Origin: Bradyrhizobium sp. OK095 | Lineage (GTDB): Bacteria > Pseudomonadota > Alphaproteobacteria > Rhizobiales > Xanthobacteraceae | DNA: 64,000 nt | Reading direction: 5' to 3' | Assembly: GCF_900109945.1 (NCBI RefSeq) | Contig: NZ_FOBX01000015.1 | Location: 21,001-85,000, forward strand | Shown here: positions 8,184 to 17,211 of the stretch, piece by piece | Position numbering within the stretch: position 1 is the first letter of the stretch | How the letters are laid out: every line of letters starts with the position of its first letter | The notes under the pieces: generated by a model | What the model was told of the DNA's origin: nothing | Database searches by the model: none | The model's input: only the letters and a program-made list of their open reading frames with translations | Program-made: the position numbers and the translations under genes

Positions 8184-9647
8184 ATGTTCGCAAAAGTCTC
8201 GCGGCGCGATTTTGCAAAACTCGCGGGCCTTACCGCGCTGGGCGCAGCGGCGGGCGTCAGGGCAGCGGAAAATGAGACGCCCGCATCGGTCGAACGAGGC
8301 GCGCCCTTCCCGAAGGATTTTCTGTGGGGTACGGCGACCTCATCCTACCAGATCGAAGGTGCCGTCAACGAGGACGGCCGCGGCGAGTCGATCTGGGACA
8401 TCTTTAGCCACACGCCCGGCAAAATCGAGGATGGCTCCACCGGCGATCGCGCCAACGAGCACTATCATCGCTACAAGGAAGATGTCGCGCTGATCAAGGC
8501 GCTCGGCGTCAAGGCCTACCGTTTCTCGATCGCATGGCCGCGGGTGTTCCCCGAAGGAACGGGCCAGCCCAATCCGAAAGGGCTCGACTTCTACAACCGC
8601 CTTGTCGACGAGCTGCTCGCGAACGGCATCGAGCCCTATGCGACGCTCTATCACTGGGACCTGCCGCAGGCGCTCCAGGACCGCGTCGGCGGATGGTCAT
8701 CGAGTGATACGTCGAAAGCCTTTGCCGACTACGCGTCATATGTCGCCGTGCACCTGACCGATCGCGTCAAAAATATCTTCACCGTGAACGAGGTCGGGCG
8801 TTTCGTGAACTTTGGCTATGGCTGGGGCATCGATGCGCCCGGCCTCAAGCTGCCGGCGGCCCAGCTCAACCAGGCCCGCCATCACGTTGCGCTGGCGCAC
8901 GGGTTGGCGGTGCAGGCGGTCCGCGCCTCCGGGCGCGCGGGCACCCGCGTCGGTGCGGCCGAGAATATCGCTGCCTGCGTGCCCGCGATCGCGACACCAG
9001 AGAACATCCGGGCCGCCGAGATCGCGACGCGCGAGCTCAATGCCGGCTTCCTCGGCGTGGTGCTGGAGGGCAAATACACCGACGGCTTCCTCGCCTATGC
9101 CGGCGCCGACGCGCCCAAGTTCACGGCCGAGGAATTGAAGATCATCGGCACACCGAACGATTTCGTCGGCCTCAACATCTACGCGCCGCAGTTCTATGTC
9201 ACCGCGTCCGACCGCGCGCCCGGCTTCCATGTGCTGCCGTTCCCGACCTCGTTCCCGCATATGAATTCGGAATGGCTCCGCGTCGGTCCTGAAGTGATCT
9301 ACTGGGCGCCGCGCCTTGCGGCAAAGATATGGAACATCGAGAACATCTACATCAGCGAGAACGGCACCTCGTCCGAGGACAAGATCGCCTCCGACGGCCA
9401 GGTATACGATCTCGACCGCATCATGTTCCTGCGCAACTATCTCACCCAGATGCAGCGGGTGGTCGCCGAGGGCGTGCCGATCCGCGGCTATTTCCTCTGG
9501 AGCCTGATGGACAACTTTGAATGGATCTTTGGCTACGGCAAGCGCTTCGGGCTCTACCGGGTCGACTTCGAGACCCAGGCGAGGGTGCCGAAGCTGAGCG
9601 CGGCGTTCTATCGCGACGTGGTGGCGAGGAATGCGATTGGGGTGTGA
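8184..9647 (+). CDS. Tat-exported GH1 beta-glucosidase
   Basis: A 487-residue GH1 enzyme. The N-terminus contains S-R-R-D-F-A-K followed by a hydrophobic Ala/Gly/Leu stretch, a twin-arginine signal, so the enzyme is folded in the cytoplasm and exported. The mature part starts the GH1 barrel with FLWGTATSSYQIEGA and SIWDIFSHTPG. The nucleophile motif is intact (YISENG, about residue 393). The acid/base motif reads FTVNEV rather than the usual T-F/L-NEP. WSLMDNFEW and the C-terminal RFGLYRVDF are canonical. Family members usually lack export signals, so a periplasmic beta-glucosidase beside a secreted glucanase suggests a complete extracytoplasmic glucan-degrading unit. Confidence 0.93.
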   Translation: MFAKVSRRDFAKLAGLTALGAAAGVRAAENETPASVERGAPFPKDFLWGTATSSYQIEGAVNEDGRGESIWDIFSHTPGKIEDGSTGDRANEHYHRYKEDVALIKALGVKAYRFSIAWPRVFPEGTGQPNPKGLDFYNRLVDELLANGIEPYATLYHWDLPQALQDRVGGWSSSDTSKAFADYASYVAVHLTDRVKNIFTVNEVGRFVNFGYGWGIDAPGLKLPAAQLNQARHHVALAHGLAVQAVRASGRAGTRVGAAENIAACVPAIATPENIRAAEIATRELNAGFLGVVLEGKYTDGFLAYAGADAPKFTAEELKIIGTPNDFVGLNIYAPQFYVTASDRAPGFHVLPFPTSFPHMNSEWLRVGPEVIYWAPRLAAKIWNIENIYISENGTSSEDKIASDGQVYDLDRIMFLRNYLTQMQRVVAEGVPIRGYFLWSLMDNFEWIFGYGKRFGLYRVDFETQARVPKLSAAFYRDVVARNAIGV

Positions 9648-9656
9648 GACCAGCCC

Positions 9657-10214
9657 CTACGGATCCAGCTCCGTATCCCAGTACAGATAATCCAGCCAGC
9701 TATCGTGCAGATAGTTCGGCGGGAACAGGCGGCCGTTGCGGTGGAGCTGGTGCACGGTCGGCGCGAACGCGTGCTGGCGTGGAAACATTTTTGCCTGCAC
9801 CGGGGTGAGATTGCCCTTGCGCAGATTACACGGCGAGCATGCCGCGACCACGTTCTCCCAGGTGGTCTGGCCGCCTTTGCTGCGCGGGATGATGTGATCG
9901 AAGGTGAGGTCTTCGGGCGAGCCGCAATATTGGCAGGCGAAACGATCGCGCAGGAAGACGTTGAACCGGGTGAAGGCCGGATGCGTTGTCGGCTTGACGA
10001 AGGATTTGAGCGAAACGACGCTCGGCAGCTGCATTTGCAGCGTGGGGCTGTGAACCGCCTGATCGTAATGCGCGACGATGTTGACGCGATCGAGAAACAC
10101 CGCCTTGATCGCGTCCTGCCACGACCACAAAGACAGTGGGTAGTAACTCAGCGGCCGGAAGTCCGCGTTCAGGACCAGCACCGGCCAACTGCCTTGCGAG
10201 ACATGTGCGTTCAA
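9657..10214 (-). CDS. HNH endonuclease family protein
   Basis: A 185-residue protein starting at a TTG (10214) with an AGGAG six bases upstream. An ATG at 10253 is in frame but has no ribosome site. The N-terminal half (WPVLVLNADFRPLSYYPLSLW) is the characteristic lead of this HNH family. The zinc/nuclease core is CQYCG-x10-DHIIPRSKGG-x9-AACSPCN, with two CxxC pairs and the H of DHIIP as metal ligand. Family members of this kind are chromosomal, single-copy and not phage linked; their role is unknown. It converges with the GH1 gene. Confidence 0.88.
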   Translation of the reverse strand: MNAHVSQGSWPVLVLNADFRPLSYYPLSLWSWQDAIKAVFLDRVNIVAHYDQAVHSPTLQMQLPSVVSLKSFVKPTTHPAFTRFNVFLRDRFACQYCGSPEDLTFDHIIPRSKGGQTTWENVVAACSPCNLRKGNLTPVQAKMFPRQHAFAPTVHQLHRNGRLFPPNYLHDSWLDYLYWDTELDP

Positions 10215-10407
10215 GTAACGCTCCTGGCCTCCATGTACGCTGCGAAGCAGCATGTATTGACATACTACATGCAGCGTGACGGGATTGTGAAGCCCGTTGA
10301 GCGACTTATTCGGGTGCAAGCAATGCGGCGGCGGGGTGGCAAGCGCTCAAAAAGCCGCGATTGGGGAGGGGCTCAGGCCTGAAACGTCCCGATGGGGTCG
10401 CAGTGCC

Positions 10408-11385
10408 TCACTCCCGCACCCGTTCCAGCTTCTGCAGGCACCGCGTTGCGCGCACGACCGCCGGCATCTCCTCGTTCGGAAAGCTCGTCGTCCAGTTGGT
10501 GACGCCGACCTCGCCGACATAGATGTCGCCCTTCGAATCCAGTGCGATGCCATGCGGCGCCAGGAATTTGCCGCTGGCAACGCCCGGACCTTCTTCGCCG
10601 CCGAGCCGTGCAATGCGTTTGCCTTGCGCATCGACGATCGACAGCCGCGGGCCGAGATTGGGCACATTGCGGTTGATATCGAGGCCCGGGCCAAGCTCGC
10701 CGATCACGAAGGTCGGGTTCTTGGTCCCACCGCAGCAGCACAGCGCGCAGGGCCGGTGCAGATTGTTCCACTGCGTCTCGTACTTGCCCTCGCCGTTGAA
10801 CACCTGAACGCGATGGTTCTCGCGGTCGGCGACATAGACCCAGCCGTCGGCATCGGTAGCGATATTGTGCACGATGTTGAACTGGCCGGGATCGGTGCCC
10901 GGCTCGCCCCAGCTTTTGATCAGCTTGCCGTCCGGCGTGTATTTGTGCACGCGCGCATTGCCATAGCCGTCGGAGACGTAGATCTCGCCCTTCGGCGACA
11001 GCGCGGTGTGGGTGCATCGGTGGAACGGCTCGCCGCTCATGAACGGCGCCGGCTTTTGCGGGATCCCGATCGTCAGCAGCACCTTGCCGTCGGTGGTGCA
11101 TTTGCGCACGGTGTGGTCGCCGTCGTCAGTGCAATAGAGATTGTCGTCGGCGTCGATGTGCAGGCCATGGGCGCGGGAGAACAGGCCTTCGCCGAAGCTG
11201 CGCAGGAAATTGCCTTCGCGGTCGAGCACCACCATCGGATGGGCGCCGCGGTTGAAGACGTAGACGCGATCCTTGCTGTCGACGGCGACGGATGCAACGT
11301 CGGTCAGCGTCCAGCCGTCCGGCAGCTTTGCGAAATTTTCGACGACGCGGTAGCGGTGCTCGCCGGTGCCGAGGATGGCTGGCAT
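10408..11385 (-). CDS. NHL-repeat beta-propeller protein (peptidylglycine-lyase-like)
   Basis: A 325-residue protein made of NHL-type propeller blades, e.g. SVAVDSKDRVYVFNRG, GLHIDADDNLYCTDDGDH, GIALDSKGDIYVGEVG. It has no signal peptide. The start at 11385 is supported by GAGAGGAG upstream. The fold resembles the peptidyl-alpha-hydroxyglycine lyase family and the bacterial proteins named for it. A C-C-C run (CALCCCGG, about residue 220) is unusual. It is the last gene of the minus-strand cluster, 17 bases after the flavin monooxygenase, so it is probably co-transcribed. It may bind or hydrolyse an intermediate of the same pathway, but no catalytic residue can be assigned. Confidence 0.78.
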   Translation of the reverse strand: MPAILGTGEHRYRVVENFAKLPDGWTLTDVASVAVDSKDRVYVFNRGAHPMVVLDREGNFLRSFGEGLFSRAHGLHIDADDNLYCTDDGDHTVRKCTTDGKVLLTIGIPQKPAPFMSGEPFHRCTHTALSPKGEIYVSDGYGNARVHKYTPDGKLIKSWGEPGTDPGQFNIVHNIATDADGWVYVADRENHRVQVFNGEGKYETQWNNLHRPCALCCCGGTKNPTFVIGELGPGLDINRNVPNLGPRLSIVDAQGKRIARLGGEEGPGVASGKFLAPHGIALDSKGDIYVGEVGVTNWTTSFPNEEMPAVVRATRCLQKLERVRE

Positions 11386-11402
11386 TGGTTTTTCTCCTCT
11401 CG

Positions 11403-13172
11403 TCATTCCGGGGCTCGCCCCAATATCCCTTCCTCGATCGCCTTGATCTGGAGTGCAAGATATTTCGAGTTGATCCGGCACTGCGCCAGGCTGCCGGCGA
11501 TGAACCACAGGCCGGGCTGCCCCGTGCGCGCATACATGTTGCGCAGTTCGAGCCCGTCACCAAAGCCCCAGACCGGGCCGACGCGATCGGCCACGCCATC
11601 GCCGAACAGCTTTCGCACCAGATATTCCTGCGGCTTGTAGCCGGTCGAGAGCACGATCAGGTCGGCGGGAATGGTCGAGCCGTCCTTCATCCGCGCGCCG
11701 TCGGCCGTGAAGCCTTCGATATCGGAGAACTGACTGAGTTTGATCGCGCCCTCGACAATGAGGTTGGAGCAGCCGACGTTGAAATAATAGCCGCCGCCAC
11801 GGGTGAGGTATTTGAACTGCCAGCCGGTGCCGTCCTCGCCGAAGTCGAGCTTGAAACCGAGGCGGGCGAGGCCGTCCAGCAGCTCCTTGTCGAGCTCCTT
11901 TGATTGCTCGGTCAGCATCACATGGGTTTTCTTGGCGAGCGGCGTCGGCATCGAGGTGGCGATCAGATCATTGTCTTCGAGCGTGCCCTCGTTGTAGGTC
12001 GCGTACGCAAGTTGCGCCGACGGCTCGATATTGGTGACCAGCGTCGGTGAGCGCTGCACCAGCGTCACCGCTGCGCCGCTGGAGCAAAGGTCCTGCGCAA
12101 TGTCGTGGCCGCTATTGCCGGTGCCGATGACGATCGCGCGCTTGCCGGCCCAGTTCTCGCCGTCCTCGTAGCGGCTGGAATGCAGCAGCGCGCCCTTGAA
12201 ATTGTCGAGGGTCGGAATGTGCGGAATATTGGCGATGCCGCTGACGCCGGTCGCCATGATCACGTGGCGAGGATGCATGGTGTGCTTGCTGCCGTCGGCG
12301 CGCCGCAGCGTCACCGTCCAGCTGCCTTTTGCCTCGTCGTAAGAGCCGCCCTCGAACTCGGTGCTGGTCCAGAAGTTCAGCTCCAGCGCGTCGACATAGG
12401 CTTCGAACCAGTTGGCGAGCTTGTCCTTGGGGATATAGGTCGGCCAGTTCGGCGGGAACGGCATGTAGGGCATGTGATTGACCTGCACCTGGTTGTGCAA
12501 GGTCAGGGCGTGATAGCGCTTGCGCCAATTGTCGCCGATCCGCGTCTCGCGATCGACGATCAGCGTGTCGATCTGCAACTGCTTCAGCCGCGCTGCGATC
12601 GCGAGCCCGGCCTGGCCGCCGCCGACCACCAGCACGGTCGGGTCACGATCGGCGTAATCGCGCGAAGCGTTGCGCAGATCGAGCCAGTTCGGTCCGCGAA
12701 AATCGCGCGAATAGGCCTGGCCGCGCGGTCGCGAAATGCCGAGTTGTTCTTCGAACCCTTTGAGCTCGTCGAGTGCGGTGAGCAGCGTCCACGCCTTCAG
12801 CCGATCGCCGTCGGCGGGATCGGGCACCAGCCGGACGATACCGCTGCCGCGGCCGCGCCCGGTCTCGAAATTGAAGATGGCTTCGATATTGTTGGTGCCG
12901 GCGCGCGTTACCCAGCGCGGGGCCGCGCGGTTAGATGCGATCTTGAAGCTGGTGGCTGCCGCCTTGGGTGCGCGCGTTGTGAGCTCCCCCGCAATCGTAT
13001 CCCGCCCGGCAAGCGTTTGCAGGTTCCAGCTCAGCGCCAGCACATCGCGCCAAAAGCTGTCGGCGAGGAAGAGATGGCCGAGCTCCGCCGGATCAGGCTG
13101 ACCCAGCGTGCGCTCGAACCCGCCGAGCCAGGCTTGCGCGGCGGCGGAAATATCTTTTGTACGATCCAGCAT
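11403..13172 (-). CDS. FAD/NADPH flavin monooxygenase with N-terminal SnoaL-like domain
   Basis: A 589-residue protein. Residues about 1-150 look like an NTF2/SnoaL-type cone fold (RDVLALSWNLQTLAGRD). Then come a FAD dinucleotide-binding motif (VVGGGQAGLAIAARL, about 180), a conserved GDNWRKRYHALTLHN typical of class B flavin monooxygenases, and a second Rossmann motif for NADPH (VIGTGNSGHDIA, about 355). A C-terminal LSTGYKP follows. Such enzymes oxidise ketones, amines or sulfides (FMO/YUCCA-like and Baeyer-Villiger types); the substrate is not predictable. GAGG lies upstream of the ATG. It is fifth of six genes in the cluster. Confidence 0.85.
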   Translation of the reverse strand: MLDRTKDISAAAQAWLGGFERTLGQPDPAELGHLFLADSFWRDVLALSWNLQTLAGRDTIAGELTTRAPKAAATSFKIASNRAAPRWVTRAGTNNIEAIFNFETGRGRGSGIVRLVPDPADGDRLKAWTLLTALDELKGFEEQLGISRPRGQAYSRDFRGPNWLDLRNASRDYADRDPTVLVVGGGQAGLAIAARLKQLQIDTLIVDRETRIGDNWRKRYHALTLHNQVQVNHMPYMPFPPNWPTYIPKDKLANWFEAYVDALELNFWTSTEFEGGSYDEAKGSWTVTLRRADGSKHTMHPRHVIMATGVSGIANIPHIPTLDNFKGALLHSSRYEDGENWAGKRAIVIGTGNSGHDIAQDLCSSGAAVTLVQRSPTLVTNIEPSAQLAYATYNEGTLEDNDLIATSMPTPLAKKTHVMLTEQSKELDKELLDGLARLGFKLDFGEDGTGWQFKYLTRGGGYYFNVGCSNLIVEGAIKLSQFSDIEGFTADGARMKDGSTIPADLIVLSTGYKPQEYLVRKLFGDGVADRVGPVWGFGDGLELRNMYARTGQPGLWFIAGSLAQCRINSKYLALQIKAIEEGILGRAPE

Positions 13173-13250
13173 GTGCGACCTCGTGGCCGTCTTCGCGGCG
13201 TTTCCTCTTGAGGTCGACGCTATACCGGTTCGGCAGTCGTCAAAAGCGCT

Positions 13251-14336
13251 TTACCCGAGCAGAGAGAGCATGTGGCCCTGCTCAGGCGGAATACGGCCCT
13301 TCAGCGTGTCGAGATAGACCTGCCGCACCGCCTCGGGGCCGCGACCCTCGATCACGCTCAGGCACTTCTCCAGCATCGGCGCGAAGCCGGACCACGCTGC
13401 GCCAAAACGCTGCTCGATGCCGCCAGGGCCCCACTCCTTGGCGCGCTTGCGGATCTGGTCGGGCGCGAAGAACCAGCGCGGCTTTGCACCGGGCAGCTCG
13501 CCTTCGTCGGCATCGGTCGCGCGATGCGTCAAACCGACGCGCACCGAGCATTTCATCTGGTCACCAAAGTGGCGGTGTAGTCCGGCGCGGAGTGCGCTGT
13601 TGCCGGCCATGTCAACGAAGGCAACGGGCGCATCCGATGGCAGCGACGTCACGCGGTCATAGGTGACGACCTCGTCGTAACATCCGAGCGAGGTGACGAA
13701 GCCGGTATTGCCTGATGAGGTCAGGCCGATCACTTTGCGCCCGCGCGTGTGCAGCTGATGCGCGAGCCCGAACGCGGTTTTGCTCGAGGCGCTCGAGAGC
13801 AAAATCGTGCGTGCGCCAAAGTCGTCGTTCTCGGCAAGGAAGTCGTCGACCAGGAATGACGGCATGAACAGCGGCCGCAGCAGCGCCTGGTAGTCGCCTT
13901 GCCTGCCCGCATAAGCGGGGTCGCCGCCGACGCGCGCATAGGCATTGTAGACCGGCGCCACGCCCTGGCGGTGCGCTGCGCCATCGCGCAAGCCCCGCTT
14001 GCTGACGTCGGTGGCCTCGATCACGAGATGCGTTGCCATCGGGAAATAGCCGAACAGCCGCTCGCCGACCGGGATGTTCGGATGCTTCGAGGCGATCACC
14101 TCGCCAAAGCCCCACACCGGAATGTTGCCGAAGCCGCTCGGTGCAGGAAAGAGCTGCCAGTATTTCAGCTCGTCGCCCATCACCGCATAGGTGATGTTGT
14201 TGGCGGTCAGCGCGAAGCGGTCGATTTTCACCAGCAGCGCATCCTGCGGCAGCGCATCTGTCGCAGGCAGCCCGGTCGCGATCGACTTACAGGTTTCGAG
14301 ATCGTCCCGTGCAACGATGAAGTCGGTGGCTGTCAT
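13251..14336 (-). CDS. DUF2855 family protein (MDR-like oxidoreductase)
   Basis: A 361-residue protein, start at 14336. It opens with an MDR-like catalytic-domain pattern (LLVKIDRFALTANNITYAVMGDELKYWQLFP, read in two parts, with NNITYA being the DUF2855 hallmark). A central Rossmann-like segment (ILLSSASSKTAFGLAHQL and VIGLTSSGN) could bind NAD(P)H. Zinc ligands of classic alcohol dehydrogenases are missing, as in quinone oxidoreductases. No member of this family has a firmly known reaction that I can name. Its place between an acyl-CoA synthetase and a flavin monooxygenase suggests reduction of an unsaturated or keto intermediate; this is inference. About 100 bp separate it from the upstream gene. 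Confidence 0.82.
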   Translation of the reverse strand: MTATDFIVARDDLETCKSIATGLPATDALPQDALLVKIDRFALTANNITYAVMGDELKYWQLFPAPSGFGNIPVWGFGEVIASKHPNIPVGERLFGYFPMATHLVIEATDVSKRGLRDGAAHRQGVAPVYNAYARVGGDPAYAGRQGDYQALLRPLFMPSFLVDDFLAENDDFGARTILLSSASSKTAFGLAHQLHTRGRKVIGLTSSGNTGFVTSLGCYDEVVTYDRVTSLPSDAPVAFVDMAGNSALRAGLHRHFGDQMKCSVRVGLTHRATDADEGELPGAKPRWFFAPDQIRKRAKEWGPGGIEQRFGAAWSGFAPMLEKCLSVIEGRGPEAVRQVYLDTLKGRIPPEQGHMLSLLG

Positions 14337-14436
14337 GATGTCAATCCCGGCTCTGCTCCGCGCCGGCATCTCATCGACGATGGGCGCCCCGTTTGCAACC
14401 TCAACATAGTTTTAAACGCTGTTCGTTCGCTGCCCG

Positions 14437-15951
14437 CTAGCTGTGGTTCGCCCAGTAAGGATCGCGCAGCTTGCGCTTGAAGATCTTTCCGGTCGCCTCG
14501 CGGGGCAGCGCGTCCAGAAACTGAACCTCTTTCGGCACCTTGAAGTTGGCCAGCCGCTCGCGCAGCCAAGCCTGCACCGCGGCGGCGGAGAGCTGCGCGC
14601 CTGTGTCCGGCTCGATGCAGGCGCACAGCCGCTCGCCATATTCCGCGTCGGGGATGCCGAACACCGCGCAATCGCGCACGCCGGGCATCGCGATCAGCAC
14701 GTTCTCGATCTCGGCAGGATAGATGTTGACGCCGCCCGAGATCACCATGTCGCGCTTGCGGTCGCACAGGAACAGATAGCCGTCTCCGTCGAGATAGCCG
14801 ACGTCGCCGACGCTGACGAGGCCGTCGCGGCCTGCTTCGGCGCGGGCCTGCGCCTTGCCGTGATAGTCGAAATCGGGCACGGCCGTCTGGCGCATGTAGA
14901 TTTCGCCGATCTCGTTGGCACCGCAGAGGCTGCCGTCGTCGCGGAAGACTGTGACGATCCCGCCTTCGATGGCGCGGCCGACCGTGCCCGGCTTCTTCAG
15001 CGCCTCCTCGGCCGAGTGCCACACCGGAATGCCGGTCTCGGTCGAGCCGAAATATTCGTTGATGACCGGTCCCCACCACGCGATCATGTCGCGCTTGATC
15101 TCGGGCGGGCAGGGTGCGGCGCCATGCACGACGAAACGCAGTGACGAGAGGTCATAGCGCTGTCTCACGGCGTCGGGCAGCCGCAGCAGCCGGACGAACA
15201 TGGTCGGCACCATGTGAATGTGGGTGACGCGGTGGCGCTCGATCAGCGCCAGCAGCTCCTCCGCGTCGAACCGCGCCTGGAGGATGATGGTGCAACCGCT
15301 GCGGAACGCCAGCATGCCGTAGGAATGTGGCGCCGAGTGATACATCGGGCCGTTGATCAGCACGATTTGGTTGTCCCGCGGCTTGATGCCATAGGCGATC
15401 GCGCCGACGCGTTCGGAGGCCGCTGCCTGCTCGGGCTGCATCGGCATGCGCCGCACGCCCTTCGGCATGCCCGTGGTCCCCGACGTGTAGATCATCGCCG
15501 CGGCCCGGCGCGGCGGCTCCTGCGTTTCCGGATAGCCGTCGCGCCAGCGGTCCCAATCGGTCAGCTCCGCCGAGACCTCGGTCAGATCAGCGGGAATCGC
15601 GAAGGTCGCTGCGAGCTCGGGCGGCGTCGCGACGACGAGAAGGCGGACATCCGACGGCAGGCCGGAACTGATCTGCGGCAGCAGATCGGCATGGCAGACC
15701 AGGATTTTTGCGCCGCTGTCGGTCAGGATGTAGCGGACTTCCTCGGCCTTGAGATGCCAGTTGATCGGCACCACCGGACTGCCCAGCGCGGCGGAGGCCG
15801 CAACCACCTCGAACAACGCAAAATCGTTGCGCAGCATCATGGCGACTGGGGCGCCCTCGGCCAGGCCTAGCCCGCGAAGCCCGCTCGCCGCCCGCCGGAT
15901 GCGGGCCTGGATCTCGTCATAGCCGATCCGGTATTCGCCGCTGATGATCAT
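14437..15951 (-). CDS. Acyl-CoA synthetase (AMP-forming)
   Basis: A 504-residue ANL-superfamily ligase that activates a carboxylic acid with ATP and CoA. The P-loop-like A3 motif is IYTSGTTGMPKG (about residue 152). The A5 motif YFGSTETG, the A7 stretch DVGYLDGDGYLFLCDRKRDMVISGG and the catalytic lysine region EATGKIFKRKL near the C-terminus are all present. The start is supported by AGGA upstream. Length and the ISGGVNIYP motif fit medium/long-chain or aromatic acyl ligases. It lies 24 bases after the substrate-binding-protein gene, so the imported compound is probably its substrate or gives rise to it. Confidence 0.9.
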   Translation of the reverse strand: MIISGEYRIGYDEIQARIRRAASGLRGLGLAEGAPVAMMLRNDFALFEVVAASAALGSPVVPINWHLKAEEVRYILTDSGAKILVCHADLLPQISSGLPSDVRLLVVATPPELAATFAIPADLTEVSAELTDWDRWRDGYPETQEPPRRAAAMIYTSGTTGMPKGVRRMPMQPEQAAASERVGAIAYGIKPRDNQIVLINGPMYHSAPHSYGMLAFRSGCTIILQARFDAEELLALIERHRVTHIHMVPTMFVRLLRLPDAVRQRYDLSSLRFVVHGAAPCPPEIKRDMIAWWGPVINEYFGSTETGIPVWHSAEEALKKPGTVGRAIEGGIVTVFRDDGSLCGANEIGEIYMRQTAVPDFDYHGKAQARAEAGRDGLVSVGDVGYLDGDGYLFLCDRKRDMVISGGVNIYPAEIENVLIAMPGVRDCAVFGIPDAEYGERLCACIEPDTGAQLSAAAVQAWLRERLANFKVPKEVQFLDALPREATGKIFKRKLRDPYWANHS

Positions 15952-15975
15952 GGCGTGTCCTCACTTGGCTTGAGT

Positions 15976-17160
15976 CTAGCGATCATCCAGCACGTCGCCA
16001 AACCCTACCCAGCTCTTGCCGTTGAAGCGCCGGAGCTGAAGTTGCTGGAACGGCAGATAGTCGTCGGGACCGGTCGTAACCGACATGCCCGGCAGCAGCA
16101 GCGGCAGCTTCACCTCTTTCAGTGAGGCCGCCTGGCGCATGATGTTGTCGCGGCTGAAATCGTCCTTGCAGGCCCTCAGCACCGTCATCAGCAGCGTCGC
16201 GTAGTGGTAGCCGGCCGCGTAGTTGGAGTTGGAGAGGTCCGCGGTCGGCATGTATTGCTTCATGAAGGCGAAGTACTCCTTCACGCCGGGATCGTCGGCC
16301 CATTGCCGGTCCATCGTGTCCTTCTGGTTGCTCGACGAGATCAGGCCGACCGCGTTGTCGAGGCCGGCCGGCTCGAGGAACGAGATCGACGACGCCGAGG
16401 TCGGCACGAAGAACAGCTCGGGCTTCCAGCCGATCTCGGCCACGCCCTTGACCATCTGCGAGGTGAATTTGCCGAGCACCACGCCGAACAGGACGTTCGC
16501 GCCTGACGCCTTCAGCGTCGAGAGCTGCGAGCTGATCGTCGGCGCGCTGGTCTCGTAGCTCGCCTCCGCGATGATCATGCTGGCGGCCTTGGCGCCAAGC
16601 GTGCGCTTGAAGCCGGCGACATAGTCGCGGCCGAAATCGTCGTTCTGGGACAGGATTGCGATCTTGGCGTCGGGCTTGGACTTCAGGATGTACTTGGCAT
16701 AGACGACACCCTCGGATTCGTAGGCCGCCATGCCCGGCATCGTCCACGGGTTCTTCTGCGGATCGGCCCATTTCGTCGCGCCCGAGAGCACGAACAGCTG
16801 CGGCACCTTTTTGGCGTTGAGGTAGCGTTGCACGGCGCTGTTGGTCGCGGTGCCGAGCGAGCCGAACATCATCAGCACCTCGTCCTGCTCCACCAGCTTG
16901 CGGGTCTGCTCGACCGTCTTCGGCGGCGAGTAGGCGTCATCAAGCGTGATGAACTTGACCTTGCGCCCGTTGATGCCGCCTTCGGCATTGACCTTCTCGA
17001 AGAACGCCTCCTGCGTCCGTCCGATCGCGCCGAAGCCGGAGGCCGGACCGCTATAGGGCAGGGTCTGCCCGATGCGGATCTCGTCGCTGCCTTCGGCAAG
17101 GGCGCTCCCCGCGCCGAGCGTCAGCAACGACATGCCGATCAGTGCGGCTGCCAGCTTCAT
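15976..17160 (-). CDS. ABC transporter substrate-binding protein, branched-chain amino acid type
   Basis: A 394-residue periplasmic binding protein (Peripla_BP_6 type). The signal peptide MKLAAALIGMSLLTLGAGSALA is cleaved before EGSDEIRIG. Motifs of the Liv/amide family follow: GQTLPYSGPASGFGAIGR, FEKVNAEGGINGRKV, and DDAYSPPKTVEQTRKLVE. Members bind amino acids, aromatic acids, urea or short-chain amides. No permease or ATPase gene is in the neighbourhood, so it must work with transporter parts encoded elsewhere. It is the second gene of the minus-strand cluster, 51 bases after the nitronate monooxygenase. Confidence 0.9.
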   Translation of the reverse strand: MKLAAALIGMSLLTLGAGSALAEGSDEIRIGQTLPYSGPASGFGAIGRTQEAFFEKVNAEGGINGRKVKFITLDDAYSPPKTVEQTRKLVEQDEVLMMFGSLGTATNSAVQRYLNAKKVPQLFVLSGATKWADPQKNPWTMPGMAAYESEGVVYAKYILKSKPDAKIAILSQNDDFGRDYVAGFKRTLGAKAASMIIAEASYETSAPTISSQLSTLKASGANVLFGVVLGKFTSQMVKGVAEIGWKPELFFVPTSASSISFLEPAGLDNAVGLISSSNQKDTMDRQWADDPGVKEYFAFMKQYMPTADLSNSNYAAGYHYATLLMTVLRACKDDFSRDNIMRQAASLKEVKLPLLLPGMSVTTGPDDYLPFQQLQLRRFNGKSWVGFGDVLDDR

Positions 17161-17211
17161 GATGTCCTCCCGTTGTTCTTGTCAGTCCAGTTTTCTTGTC
17201 GGATCAGGCCG

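Noticed and set aside
10297..11640. A 447-codon plus-strand frame over the NHL-repeat gene
   Set aside because: Antisense shadow; the minus strand has regular propeller blades and a ribosome site.
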